From positions 62,001 to 126,000 of the forward strand of contig CAUJDF010000070.1 of assembly GCA_963169045.1 (NCBI GenBank): DNA of 64,000 bases, given 5' to 3'. This DNA is from Myxococcota bacterium (GTDB lineage Bacteria; Myxococcota_A; Bradymonadia; UBA7976; UBA1532). Of this stretch, positions 47,954 to 58,542 are shown in pieces; the first letter of the stretch is position 1; every line of letters starts with the position of its first letter. Below the pieces are notes generated by a model. It was not told the DNA's origin and ran no database searches. It saw only the letters and a list, made by a program, of their open reading frames with translations. The position numbers were made by a program, and so were the translations under genes.

Positions 47954-48826
47954 ATGCTCGAGTTGCCCGACAGCCCGTGGCGCGTGCCGTTCGACGGCTC
48001 GTTCCGCATCGAGACGACGCGTCGGCGGCCACCCGACGACTACGACAAGGCCGCCTGCGAGGCGCAGCTCAAGGCGCTCAAACACGAGCTCTTCGACCTG
48101 CAGCACCGCTTCTACGCGCTCGATCGGCACGCGCTGCTGCTCGTCTTCCAGGCGATGGACGCCGCCGGCAAGGACTCGACCATCCGCGCGGTCATGAGCG
48201 GCGTGAACCCCGCCGGATGTCAGGTCTACTCGTTCAAGCAGCCCTCCCCCGAGGAGCTCGACCACGACTTCCTCTGGCGCACGGCGAAGCGCCTGCCGGA
48301 GCGCGGCCGCATCGGCATCTTCAACCGCAGCTACTACGAGGAGGTGATCGTCGTGCGCGTGCACCCCGACTTCCTCGAGCGGCAGCGCCTGCCGCAGGAG
48401 CGAGTCGGCGCGCGGTTCTGGGAGACGCGGTACCGCTCCATTCGCGACCACGAGCGGCACCTCGCCCAGAGCGGCACGATCGTCCTCAAGTTCTTCCTCA
48501 ACGTGTCGCAGCAGGAGCAGAAGAAGCGCTTCCTCTCTCGCCTGGACGACCCGGAGAAGAACTGGAAGTTCTCGCCGCACGACTTCGAAGAGCGCAAGTA
48601 CTGGAACGAGTACATGGCGGCCTACGAGACCGCCCTCAACGAGACCAGCCGCCCCTGGGCGCCCTGGTACGCCATCCCCGCCGACAAGAAGCCGTTCACG
48701 CGCCTGCAGGTCTGCGAGATCGTCGTGCAGACGCTGCGGTCGCTCCGCCTCGAGTTCCCGCGGCCTTCACCCGAGGCGCAGCAGCAGATGGCGCTCATCC
48801 GCGACAGCCTCGCGAACGAGCACTGA
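47954..48826 (+). CDS. ppk2: Polyphosphate kinase 2
   Basis: A 290-aa PPK2-family nucleotide phosphotransferase. Walker A QAMDAAGKDSTI and the lid/Walker B region FNRSYYEEVIVVRVHP are present, and the length fits a single-domain class I-type enzyme. PPK2 transfers phosphate between polyphosphate and nucleoside diphosphates or monophosphates, either storing phosphate or making NTPs. Start at the ATG at 47954 after GGAGG (47943-47947), giving MLELPDSPW. The upstream ATG at 47930 is less likely. It ends 2 bp before the convergent sulfatase stop and is divergent from the giant lipoprotein. Confidence 0.93.
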   Translation: MLELPDSPWRVPFDGSFRIETTRRRPPDDYDKAACEAQLKALKHELFDLQHRFYALDRHALLLVFQAMDAAGKDSTIRAVMSGVNPAGCQVYSFKQPSPEELDHDFLWRTAKRLPERGRIGIFNRSYYEEVIVVRVHPDFLERQRLPQERVGARFWETRYRSIRDHERHLAQSGTIVLKFFLNVSQQEQKKRFLSRLDDPEKNWKFSPHDFEERKYWNEYMAAYETALNETSRPWAPWYAIPADKKPFTRLQVCEIVVQTLRSLRLEFPRPSPEAQQQMALIRDSLANEH

Positions 48827-48828
48827 CC

Positions 48829-50742
48829 TCAGGGACGGGCGGCCACGGCGGGACGCCGACGGGCGGCCTCCGCCCGCGTCTCCGCGGGGATCGCCGGGTT
48901 CGACGCGAGCTCGTCGAGCAGCGCCGAGGGCGCACCCGCCGAGAAAAGATCATTCTTTTCGAGGGGATCGGCGGCCACGTCGTACAGCTCCCACTCGGCG
49001 CGGTGGTTCCAGCTCGCCGGGCGGTCGAGCAGGTGGCGCTGCGTCGTCCAGAGCAGGCGCCGGCCGTCGCGCTGGACCATGACGCCGCGCGGGTGCCACA
49101 CGACCACCGGGCGCGGCGGCGCAGCGCCCGTCGCGACCGTCCGCAGCGTGTCGCCGTCGGAGGCGAGGCCCGCCCACGCGAGGATCGTGGCCGGCACGTC
49201 GGCGTTGCTGACCGCGTGGGCGGGCGCCGCGCCGACGGGGAAGCCGGGGCCGGCGATCACGAGCGGCACGTGGTGGCCCTCGGCGTACAGCGTGCGGCCG
49301 TGGCCGAACATGCCGTGCTCGCCGAGCGGCTCGCCGTGGTCGCTCGTCACCACGATCAGGGCGTCGTCGAGGCGGCCGCGGCGCTCGATCACCGAGACGA
49401 GCGCCGCCACCTGCTCGTCGGCGGCGCGCACGGCCAGCGCGTAGAGCGCGCGCAGCTTCGCCGTCGTCGCCGCGTCGGCGCCGCCCTCGAGCCGCTCGAA
49501 GCGCCGGAACAACGCGCGCGCCTCGTCCTCCGGGGGCGCCGGCAGCGACTTCGCCTGGTACGGCGGCAGGTTGTACGGCGCGTGCGGCACGGCGAGGTGC
49601 ACGAGGAAGAAGCCGGGCGCGTCGCCTTGGGCGAGCAGCGCGTCGAGCGCGCCGGCCGCCCCGCCCTCGCCGAACGGGTACTTGTCGCCGGCGACGAGGC
49701 CGAGCGCGTGCTCCTCGCCGCGCAGCACGGCGGCGAGCGCCGGCGCGAGCGACCACAGCCGGAAGCCGCGCGCCGGCCGCGCCGCCACCGAGTCCCAGCG
49801 GTAGGTGTCGAAGCCGTGCAGCTCGTTGGCGGCGTAGTCGCTCAGCAGGTGCAGGCGGTAGCCGGCGGCGCGCATGCGGCCCGGCAGCGAGCCCTCGAAG
49901 GCGGGGTCGAGCGCCGTCCAGCGCGTGCGCGGCCCCGACGGGCCCTCGCCGGAGAAGCCGAGCATGCGCGGCAGCGAGAACTCGGTGGCGGTCGAGGGTG
50001 AGTGCGCGTCGGCGAACGAGGCGCCGCGCGCCGCCAGCTTCGCGAGCGCCGGCGTCGCGTCCCCCGCGTTCGGCGGCAGGCTCGTGGCGTCGAAGCGCAG
50101 CGCGTCGAGCACGATGTAGTAGACGTCGCCCCGCGGCCTCGACGCCGCGGCCGGCGGCGGCGCGTGCCCCACGCCGGAGAGCGCGCCGACGATCAGCGCG
50201 GCCATCCCCGCGGCGATGCCGAAGGCCGCCCGCGGACGGCGCCCCATCAGCCAGAACCACGCGGCGGCGAGCGCGGCGATGCCGAGGCCGGCGGCGAGCC
50301 GCAACCCCGCGTCCTTCCAGCGGAAGTTGTACGCGTCGAGGAAGAGGTCCCGCGGCAGGCGCGTCAGCGCGATCGACAGCAGCCAGGCCACGACCCACAG
50401 GCGCGTGGCCGTGTCCGGGGCGACGCGGCGGCGCAGCGACCAGGCGGCGAGCGGCACGGCGAGCGCCGCGGCCGCCATCGCCGCGAGGCGCAGCTTCGGC
50501 GGCAGGATGCTGCCCTCGCCGAAGACGAAGAGCGCCGTGGAGGCGGTGACGAGCGCGCCCAGCGCCAGGTTGAGCCGACGGACGGCCGCGGCCGCGAGCG
50601 GGACGCCGAGGTAGAGCGCCAGGGGGAGCAGGGCGCCTTGCCCGAGGCGGAAGGTCTCGCGCGCCTGGGTGAGGTACACGACCTCGCCGAGGTACATGGC
50701 GACGCCGGCGGTCGCCGCCAGCGCCCAGGGCCGCGGGCTCAC
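48829..50742 (-). CDS. Membrane-anchored sulfatase/phosphoglycerol transferase-like protein
   Basis: A 637-aa protein with five or so N-terminal membrane helices (to about residue 190), then an extracytoplasmic alkaline-phosphatase-superfamily domain: [17 protein letters not shown] with the first metal-binding Asp, [14 protein letters not shown] with the candidate nucleophile Thr/Ser, and [17 protein letters not shown] with the Asp-His pair. The layout resembles LtaS or CapZ-like proteins that modify envelope glycans with phosphoglycerol or phosphoethanolamine. Start is a GTG at 50742 overlapping the previous stop as GTGA, so it is coupled with the small membrane protein upstream. Substrate is unknown. 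Confidence 0.85.
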   Translation of the reverse strand: MSPRPWALAATAGVAMYLGEVVYLTQARETFRLGQGALLPLALYLGVPLAAAAVRRLNLALGALVTASTALFVFGEGSILPPKLRLAAMAAAALAVPLAAWSLRRRVAPDTATRLWVVAWLLSIALTRLPRDLFLDAYNFRWKDAGLRLAAGLGIAALAAAWFWLMGRRPRAAFGIAAGMAALIVGALSGVGHAPPPAAASRPRGDVYYIVLDALRFDATSLPPNAGDATPALAKLAARGASFADAHSPSTATEFSLPRMLGFSGEGPSGPRTRWTALDPAFEGSLPGRMRAAGYRLHLLSDYAANELHGFDTYRWDSVAARPARGFRLWSLAPALAAVLRGEEHALGLVAGDKYPFGEGGAAGALDALLAQGDAPGFFLVHLAVPHAPYNLPPYQAKSLPAPPEDEARALFRRFERLEGGADAATTAKLRALYALAVRAADEQVAALVSVIERRGRLDDALIVVTSDHGEPLGEHGMFGHGRTLYAEGHHVPLVIAGPGFPVGAAPAHAVSNADVPATILAWAGLASDGDTLRTVATGAAPPRPVVVWHPRGVMVQRDGRRLLWTTQRHLLDRPASWNHRAEWELYDVAADPLEKNDLFSAGAPSALLDELASNPAIPAETRAEAARRRPAVAARP

Positions 50743-50963
50743 GCCAGCCGTTCGAGCAGGATGCGGTGCTCGGCGAAGACGAGCACGGCGCAGAGCGCGG
50801 CCCAGGCGGCGAAGCGCGCCGCCGAGCGCCAGTCGGGCGCGCCGCGGAGCGAGCCGCGCAGCGCCGAGAAGAACCGGCGCGTGCCGCCGAAGCAGCAGTG
50901 CCCCGCGACCACGAAGAGCGGCGCGTTGGCCAGCAGGAGGACGAGCAGGAGCGAGTCGGCCAT
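50739..50963 (-). CDS. Small membrane protein coupled to the sulfatase
   Basis: A 74-aa protein with two hydrophobic helices ([21 protein letters not shown] and [16 protein letters not shown]) separated by a basic loop containing [15 protein letters not shown]. Its last codon overlaps the GTG of the sulfatase-like gene (GTGA), implying a shared job, perhaps as an adaptor. I chose the ATG at 50963 rather than the much longer ORF, which reads into the fumarase coding region on the other strand. Confidence 0.7.
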   Translation of the reverse strand: MADSLLLVLLLANAPLFVVAGHCCFGGTRRFFSALRGSLRGAPDWRSAARFAAWAALCAVLVFAEHRILLERLA

Positions 50964-51039
50964 CGCGCGGGACGATAGCGCAAGCACCGGCGAAGGGCGG
51001 TATCCTCCGCGCCGAAATCCGCTCACGAAAGGCCGCGCG

Positions 51040-52677
<1,638 letters not shown>

Positions 52678-52704
52678 CGACCGCACTGCGCGCCCAGGGA
52701 GCGG

Positions 52705-53141
52705 TTGCGGCTGTTCGGGCGAGAGACGGAGCTCGCGAGGTTGGCGCGGCTGCGCGACGAGGGGGCGCGCCTCGTCACGATCACCGGCTGCGGGGCAGCG
52801 CCCACCGGGCCGGCGAGCAGGGCGCCTGGTCGGACTGGACCCCCTGCGAAGACCTCGACGCGTGCATGGACGGCGTGCTCGAGGCGCGCGCGTGCGGGCC
52901 GTCCGGCGCCGGCATGCAGCTCTGGCGCTGCGTCGCCGGCCTCTGGATGGCGGGCGGCCCGTGCTCCGAGCCTGGCGGCTGCGAGGAGGGAGAGGTCGAG
53001 CGCCGCCCCTGCGGACCGGACGGGCACGGCACCGAGACGCGCCTGTGTCTCGACGGCTGCTTCACGCCCTGGGGCGCCTGCGTCGCGCCCGAGATGTGCG
53101 TCGAGACGCCGGATCCCGCCGATCCCGAGTGCCCCATGTAG
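52705..53141 (+). pseudogene. Chimeric relic: ATPase N-terminus joined to TSP1-like Cys-rich C-terminus
   Basis: From a TTG at 52705 with AGGGAG upstream, the frame reads LRLFGRETELARLARLRDEGARLVTITGCGA, the start of an AAA/NB-ARC-type regulator (GRExEL, then the TLTG strand before the P-loop). It stops making sense near 52797. A different frame then gives GAWSDWTPCEDLDAC and a second Cys-rich unit to PECPM with TAG at 53139-53141, which resembles thrombospondin type-1-like disulfide repeats of secreted Myxococcota proteins. The two ends are from unlike genes in different frames, so this is a deletion joining two genes, or an assembly artefact. Confidence 0.7.
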
Positions 53142-53155
53142 TACGCTCGCGCGCG

Positions 53156-53869
53156 ATGCGTACCTGGCAATCTTCCGCGGTGTGCGGCCCCGTCGGCGAC
53201 GAGGGCCCGGGCTGGTCGTCGGCCGACGCGATCTGGGCGGATGCGGCCGACGGCGTGTTCCTGGTGGCGTCCGGCTATTCGCCCGAGCCGGCGCTCTTCC
53301 GTACCGACCTGGCGCAGACGGCGGCGGAGGCGGCGCGCGACGCCTTCCGCGCGGCGTGGTCCGCGGGCGGCGCGAGCGTCGAGGCGCGGCTGCAGGCCGG
53401 CTTCGCGGCGGCCGACGCGCGCGTCCGCGAGGTGGCCGTCCGGCCCCAGGGCGACGGCGGGCAGTGGACGGGCACGGCGGAGATGGCCGTGCTCGCCGCC
53501 GACGGCCCCGACGTCTGGCTCGCGCACATCGGGACGTGCCGCGTCTACCGCGCCGTCGCCGGCGCCTGGCGAGCGCACACGCAGGACCACACGTTCGCCG
53601 ACGATCCGCGCTTCGCCGAGCTGCCGCAGGCGGACCGCCTCGTCAGCCGGCGCCTCGGCTTCGCCGAGTGCCCCGGCCCGTCGTTCGCGCGCGAGCCGCG
53701 CGGCCACGGCGCATTCCTGCTGGCGACGCCCCTCGTCGCGCGCGGCCTCGGCGCGCGCCCGGCGCGCACCGCCGACGACCCCGAGGCCGCGCTCGCCGAG
53801 GTCCTGCGCGCCGTGCGCCCGCCCGCCGGCCAGTCCGCCTGGTGGCGCACCGCGATCGTCGCCCGCTGA
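53156..53869 (+). CDS. Degenerate PP2C-type Ser/Thr phosphatase-like protein
   Basis: A 237-aa protein with the fold rhythm of a PP2C phosphatase: a strand DGVFLVASGYSPEPALF where DGMGG should bind metal, VLAADGPDVWLAHIGTCRVYRA where GDSR should be, HTQDHTF where TRDH should be, and a final strand AIVAR. The metal-binding Asp-Gly pair is kept only as SG, and GDSR is GTCR, so the usual acidic metal ligands are lost. It is probably a pseudo-phosphatase or non-catalytic binding protein. The ATG at 53156 is 14 bp after the upstream relic. Confidence 0.7.
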   Translation: MRTWQSSAVCGPVGDEGPGWSSADAIWADAADGVFLVASGYSPEPALFRTDLAQTAAEAARDAFRAAWSAGGASVEARLQAGFAAADARVREVAVRPQGDGGQWTGTAEMAVLAADGPDVWLAHIGTCRVYRAVAGAWRAHTQDHTFADDPRFAELPQADRLVSRRLGFAECPGPSFAREPRGHGAFLLATPLVARGLGARPARTADDPEAALAEVLRAVRPPAGQSAWWRTAIVAR

Positions 53870-53873
53870 CGGT

Positions 53874-55730
53874 TCAGGCGGCCACGCGCGCCGCGCTGGC
53901 GCCGAGCAGCCCGGTGGCCGCGTCGACGTCCATCGGCCGCGCGATCCCGTAACCCTGCAGCAGGTCGCAGCCGAAGGCGCGCAGCAGCTCGATGTGCTCC
54001 TGCGTCTCGACCCCCTCGGCGACCACCTCGAGGCCAAGGCTGTGCGCGAGCACGACGATGGCCTCGATGATCGCCCGGTCGCTCTCGCTGGCGGTCGCGT
54101 CCCGCAGGAAGCCGCGGTCCATCTTCAGGCGGTCGAACGGGAACTGCCGCAGGTAGGCGAGCGACGAGTGGCCGGTGCCGAAGTCGTCGAGCGCCACCTC
54201 GAAGCCGAGCGCCTTCAGCGCCTCGAGCGCCGCGGCGGCGTGCTCCGCGTTCTTCATGGCGATCGACTCGGTGACCTCGATCTCGATTCGCCGCGGATCG
54301 ACCTCGGCCGCGGTCACGATCGTGCGCACGCGCTCGACGAGGTCCGACTGGACGAACTGACGGGCGGAGACGTTGACGGCGACCCGCACCGGCGGCAGGC
54401 CGGCGTCGTCCCAGGCGCGGATCTGGCGGCAGACCTCGCGCAGCACCCACTCGCCGATCGGCACGATCAGGCCGGTCTCCTCGGCGACGGGGATGAACTG
54501 CAGCGGCGGCACGAGGCCGCGCTGCGGCGAGCGCCAACGGATGAGCGCCTCGAAGGCGACCAGGCGGTCGTCGGAACCGTCGACCTGCGGCTGGTAGTGC
54601 AGCAGGAACTCGCCCCGCTCGAGCGCCCGCAAGAGGTCGGTCTTCAGCTCGAGCACGTTGCCGACGCGCGCGCTCATCCCCTCGTCGTGCAGCTGCCAGG
54701 CGTTGCGGCCCGCCTGCTTGGCCGCATACATCGCGAGGTCGGCGCTGCGCATGAGCGTCGCCGTGTCGGCGCCGTCCGCCGGGTAGACGGCCACGCCGAT
54801 GCTGGCGCTGACGAGCATCTGGCGGCCATGAAGCAGGTACGGGCGGCGCAGCGCGTCGAGGATGCGCCCCGCGATCTCGCCGGCGCGGTCGGGGGCGTCG
54901 ACGCGCGCCAGCAGCACCATGAACTCGTCGCCGCCCTGTCGGGCCACCGTGTCGCCCTTGCGCACGCAGCTCTTGAGGCGCGCCGCCACCTCGACGAGCA
55001 GCAGGTCGCCCGCGTCGTGTCCCAGCGTGTCGTTGACCGCCTTGAAGTCGTCGAGGTCGACGAACAGCACCGCCAACGGTTCGCCGGCGCGGACGGCCTG
55101 CGCCAGCGCCTGGTCGAGCCGGTCGGTGAAGAGCATGCGGTTCGGCAGGCGCGTCAGGACGTCGTGGTAGGCGAAGTAGCGCATCTGCTCTTCCAGGCGG
55201 TGCCGCTCCGACACGTCGCGCAGGGCGATGCTGAGCACGTGGCGGTCCTCGAAGACGACGCGCGACACCGCCAGCTCGAGCAACAGCTCCGCGCCGTCGG
55301 CGCGCGTATGGGGCATCTCGCGGACGGGCATCGGCATGCCGTGCGCGATCTGGTCGGCGCAGGCCCGCTCGGCGACGAGCAGCCGGGCGAGCAGCGCCGT
55401 GCAGTCCACCTGGACGGCCCCGCCGAGCAGCCTCTCTGCGGCGGCGTTCGACCAGAGCATGCGCCGCGTCGCCGGGTCGAGCAGCACGATGCCGTCGCGG
55501 GACTGCGTCGCGATCGCGCACAGCAACCGCTCGCAGGGCACGGGCGGCGGCGCCGGCCCGCCCGACCGCCGCGCGAGCTGGAACGCGACGCCGGCGAACG
55601 GCAGGGCGGCGGCGAGCAGCGCGCCCGCCCAGGCGAGCGGCGCGCCGAGCGCGACCGCCGCACCGGCGCCCGCGCAGAGTCCGAGCAGCGGAAGAACGAT
55701 CGTCAGGGTGACGCGGCGAGCAGGCTTCAT
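53874..55730 (-). CDS. PAS-GGDEF-EAL c-di-GMP protein
   Basis: A 618-aa membrane-associated protein: two N-terminal hydrophobic helices (about 7-29 and 32-50), a PAS domain (about 65-180), GGDEF (about 195-345) with intact GGDEF in ARQGGDEFMVLL, and EAL (about 365-605) with FEALIRW, EVTES, DDFGTGHSSL, KMDRGF, VVAEGVET and GYGIARPM. Both synthesis and hydrolysis signatures are complete, so it could make and break cyclic di-GMP; many such proteins do only one in practice. The start ATG at 55730 is divergent from the structured region before the 834-aa gene. Likely controls motility, biofilm or development. Confidence 0.93.
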   Translation of the reverse strand: MKPARRVTLTIVLPLLGLCAGAGAAVALGAPLAWAGALLAAALPFAGVAFQLARRSGGPAPPPVPCERLLCAIATQSRDGIVLLDPATRRMLWSNAAAERLLGGAVQVDCTALLARLLVAERACADQIAHGMPMPVREMPHTRADGAELLLELAVSRVVFEDRHVLSIALRDVSERHRLEEQMRYFAYHDVLTRLPNRMLFTDRLDQALAQAVRAGEPLAVLFVDLDDFKAVNDTLGHDAGDLLLVEVAARLKSCVRKGDTVARQGGDEFMVLLARVDAPDRAGEIAGRILDALRRPYLLHGRQMLVSASIGVAVYPADGADTATLMRSADLAMYAAKQAGRNAWQLHDEGMSARVGNVLELKTDLLRALERGEFLLHYQPQVDGSDDRLVAFEALIRWRSPQRGLVPPLQFIPVAEETGLIVPIGEWVLREVCRQIRAWDDAGLPPVRVAVNVSARQFVQSDLVERVRTIVTAAEVDPRRIEIEVTESIAMKNAEHAAAALEALKALGFEVALDDFGTGHSSLAYLRQFPFDRLKMDRGFLRDATASESDRAIIEAIVVLAHSLGLEVVAEGVETQEHIELLRAFGCDLLQGYGIARPMDVDAATGLLGASAARVAA

Positions 55731-55801
55731 CAGGACCGATCTCGGCCGCGCCCCGACCCGCTCGGAGCACAGGGTGGCACCCGACCCGTCGTGGGTTTAG
55801 T

Positions 55802-55896
55802 CTCGAGCTTCGCCATCTTCGGCTGCCTGCGGCAGGCCCCGACCGGCCGCCGCTGTGTCGCTCGGCCTCGTCGACGCCGAGATGGCGGAACTCGAG
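55802..55896. other. Large imperfect inverted repeat in a divergent promoter region
   Basis: CTCGAGCTTCGCCATCTTCGG (55802-55822) and CCGAGATGGCGGAACTCGAG (55877-55896) are near complements separated by about 54 nt that themselves contain GCCTG-CGG-CAGGC. It lies between the divergent c-di-GMP gene and the TPR gene and ends 28 bp before the latter's start. It could be a 5' leader structure or an operator pair. Confidence 0.45.
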
Positions 55897-55924
55897 TTCA
55901 GTCTCCGAGGCCGAGGGAGGCAGG

Positions 55925-58429
55925 GTGCGAACGGAAGACTGGCTGGATCCGCGGGCCTGGCGACGCTGGCTCGAGCAGCCGGCGGCGCCCGCGGCGCGCA
56001 CGTGGCGTCTGGTGATCCCGGTGCCGCTGCGGCCGCTGGTCGGCTCGGCGCGGGCGCTGGCGCGCGAGGGGCTCCTGGCCGCCGGCGCCGACGGCGACCA
56101 CGAGCGCTGGGACTGGCCGCTCGGCGGTCCCATGAAGCGCGTCGACATCGGCTTCCGCTGGGAGTTCCTGCCGGACCTCGTCACCGACGGGCCGCTGGGC
56201 GTTGCCCGGGACGAGGGCCACGACCGCGCCGCCGCCGCGCACCGGGCGGCCTGCGAGGCGTTCGGGCGCGGCGAGTACGCGGCGAGCCTCGCGCAGATCG
56301 AGAAGGCGATCGCCCACGCCGTGCCCGGCCACCCCGAGGAGTGGCGCTTCCACGTGCTCGTCGGGATCCTGCGGCTCGGCTGGCCCGGCTGCGACGCGAA
56401 GCTCGTGGACCTCGACGAGGCGCAGATGGCGCTGCGGCTGGCGGCGCGCGGCGTGCGGGCCGCCCCGGCGGGGGTCGCGGCGGCGACGCTGCTGCTGGCC
56501 GGGCGGGCGGCGCTGGCGGCCGGCGACGGGCCGCGCGCGATCGAGCACTTCGCCGACGCGCTCGACGTCGACACGCAGAGCGGCGAGCCCGCGTGGCAGG
56601 CGGCGTGGGTCCACGCGATCAAAGGCGAGGCCTCTCCGGCGCTCGACCGGCTGGCGGCGGCGGCCGCGCGCGACGTCCGCTACGCGCTGAAGGCGGCGGG
56701 TGAGCCGGCCTTCCACCGTCTGGGCGCGCGCCTCGTGGACTTCGTCGCCCGGCAGCGCAAGGAGCGCCTCGACGCGCTCGAAGACGTGGCGCGCCCGACG
56801 CTGTCCGAGGTCGAGCCGTGGCTGCCGATCGCGCCGGAGCTCGCGCGGCACGAGGCGCCGCCGACGTGGCGCGCGCTGCTGTCGGGCGACGGGAGCGACT
56901 GGGGCCTGCTCGACCTCGCGCGCTACGTCGAGGAGCGCCTGGCGGCGCACGACGGCGAGGTGCGGCAGCTCGCGTCGGAGCTCGAGCGCATCCGGCGCGA
57001 GGTGAAGGCGGCGCGCGACGAGGTCCGGTCGGCGGCCTCGCGCTTCCCGGAGCTGCAGGCGCACCCGAAGCTCCTGGCGTGGGACGCGCTGTTGCACGCC
57101 GGCGGCTGGGAGACGGCGCAGTCCGGGCGCCTGCCGGGCGAGCGGACGTCGGTGAACCTCGCCGCCGAGGCGCTCGAAACGATCGCGCTTGCGCGCGCCG
57201 CGCTCGACCGGCGACAGCCGACGCACGTCGAGGACGCGCCCGGCTTCCGCGAGTGGCGCGAGGAGGCGCGGGCGAAGCTCGAGTCCGCGCGCGCGTCGAT
57301 CACCGGCTTCGAGGACTACGCCGTGGCGCGGGCCCGGCAGTCGGCCGCCCGCGTGCGGCGGCAGCTCGACGAGGCCGGGGAGGCGCTCGGCCGGCTGGCG
57401 GAGTCGCGCGCGCGGCTGCGCGGCCTCGCCGCCGAGCTGCAGGACTTCCCGCCCTTCCGCGAGTGGCGCGACGAGGCGCTCGCGCGCATCGACCGGGCGA
57501 GCCGCGACGCGTTCGATCCCGATCCCGACGCGATCGACGACGCGGTCCACACGGCGCAGACGATCTACGCCGAGTGCGACCGCTGGGCGAAGGTCGTGCG
57601 CGGCGCCGGCTGGGAGGACATGCGCCGGCAGGCGGCGGAGACCGCGGCGCGGGGCGGTGACGCCGTCGTGGCGCCGCTGCCGCCGGTCGCCGCCGCCGTG
57701 CCGCCGCCGACGGGCGCCGCGCTGCTCGAGGCGGCGGTCGCCTCGACGATGGCCGCGGCGCGCGTGCAGGGGGCGATCGCGGCGGCGAACGCCTCGGCGG
57801 CGCGCGGCGACGAGGGGGCGCCTGCCCGCGGGGAGCCGCCGCCGGCGGCGGTGGCCGCCGCGCCGGTCGACGTCGTCGCGCCCGCCGCGCCGGTCGAGGT
57901 CGTCGCGCCGGTCGAGGTCGCCGCACCGGTCGAGGTCGCCGCGCCCGTCGCGCCTATGGACATGGCCGCGCCCGCGGAGCTCGCCGAGGTCGCCGCGACG
58001 GCTGACGACGCCGCGCCCGCGGAGGCCTCGCAGACTGCAGTCTCCACCGCGGCACCTGAGATCGACGAGGCCGCGTCAGAAGTGTTCGCCCCCCCGTCGC
58101 CGGACTCCACACCCGCGCCCGCCGCCGAGGTGGCGCCGCCCCCCGACCTCACCCCGCTCGAGCACGCCGTCGCGGCGCGCGAGGCCGCCCTCGCGGCGAC
58201 GCGCCGTCGCCCGGCGAACCTCGGCGCCGCGCTCTTCGCGATCGCCGCCATCCTCCTCGTGGCGCTCGGCATCGGCCGCGGCGCGACGCCCCTCCTCGGC
58301 GGCGGCATCGGCCTGCTCGTCGTCGCCGTGCTCACGTTCCGCGCCCAGCGCGCGGCCCTCGCCCGCGACGACGCCGCCCTCGCGGACGCGCAGCGCGCCC
58401 TCGACCACGCCCGCCGCCGCAACCGCTGA
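55925..58429 (+). CDS. Large coiled-coil/TPR protein with C-terminal membrane hairpin
   Basis: An 834-aa protein of unknown function. N-terminal 250 residues mix a beta-rich start and TPR-like helix pairs (AFGRGEYAASLAQIEKAIAHA). Residues about 270-590 are long helices with coiled-coil character (VEERLAAHDGEVRQLASELERIRREVKAARDEV). Then a Pro/Ala/Val-rich disordered linker with VEVAAPVEVAAP repeats (18-bp DNA period near 57888-57942), and two hydrophobic helices (LGAALFAIAAILLVALGIG, LLGGGIGLLVVAVLTF) before a basic helix. The GTG at 55925 follows GGGAGG. Probably an inner-membrane-anchored assembly or mechanical protein. Confidence 0.75.
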   Translation: MRTEDWLDPRAWRRWLEQPAAPAARTWRLVIPVPLRPLVGSARALAREGLLAAGADGDHERWDWPLGGPMKRVDIGFRWEFLPDLVTDGPLGVARDEGHDRAAAAHRAACEAFGRGEYAASLAQIEKAIAHAVPGHPEEWRFHVLVGILRLGWPGCDAKLVDLDEAQMALRLAARGVRAAPAGVAAATLLLAGRAALAAGDGPRAIEHFADALDVDTQSGEPAWQAAWVHAIKGEASPALDRLAAAAARDVRYALKAAGEPAFHRLGARLVDFVARQRKERLDALEDVARPTLSEVEPWLPIAPELARHEAPPTWRALLSGDGSDWGLLDLARYVEERLAAHDGEVRQLASELERIRREVKAARDEVRSAASRFPELQAHPKLLAWDALLHAGGWETAQSGRLPGERTSVNLAAEALETIALARAALDRRQPTHVEDAPGFREWREEARAKLESARASITGFEDYAVARARQSAARVRRQLDEAGEALGRLAESRARLRGLAAELQDFPPFREWRDEALARIDRASRDAFDPDPDAIDDAVHTAQTIYAECDRWAKVVRGAGWEDMRRQAAETAARGGDAVVAPLPPVAAAVPPPTGAALLEAAVASTMAAARVQGAIAAANASAARGDEGAPARGEPPPAAVAAAPVDVVAPAAPVEVVAPVEVAAPVEVAAPVAPMDMAAPAELAEVAATADDAAPAEASQTAVSTAAPEIDEAASEVFAPPSPDSTPAPAAEVAPPPDLTPLEHAVAAREAALAATRRRPANLGAALFAIAAILLVALGIGRGATPLLGGGIGLLVVAVLTFRAQRAALARDDAALADAQRALDHARRRNR

Positions 58430-58542
58430 CGGGCGGCGACGCGCCGCCGGCCGACGCCGAGCGTCCGCGGTCATCGCCGGCGCCGCTTGCGCGCGCCCCG
58501 GTCCACCGGCGAAGCTCGGCGCACACCTCCCGGAGGCCGCCC

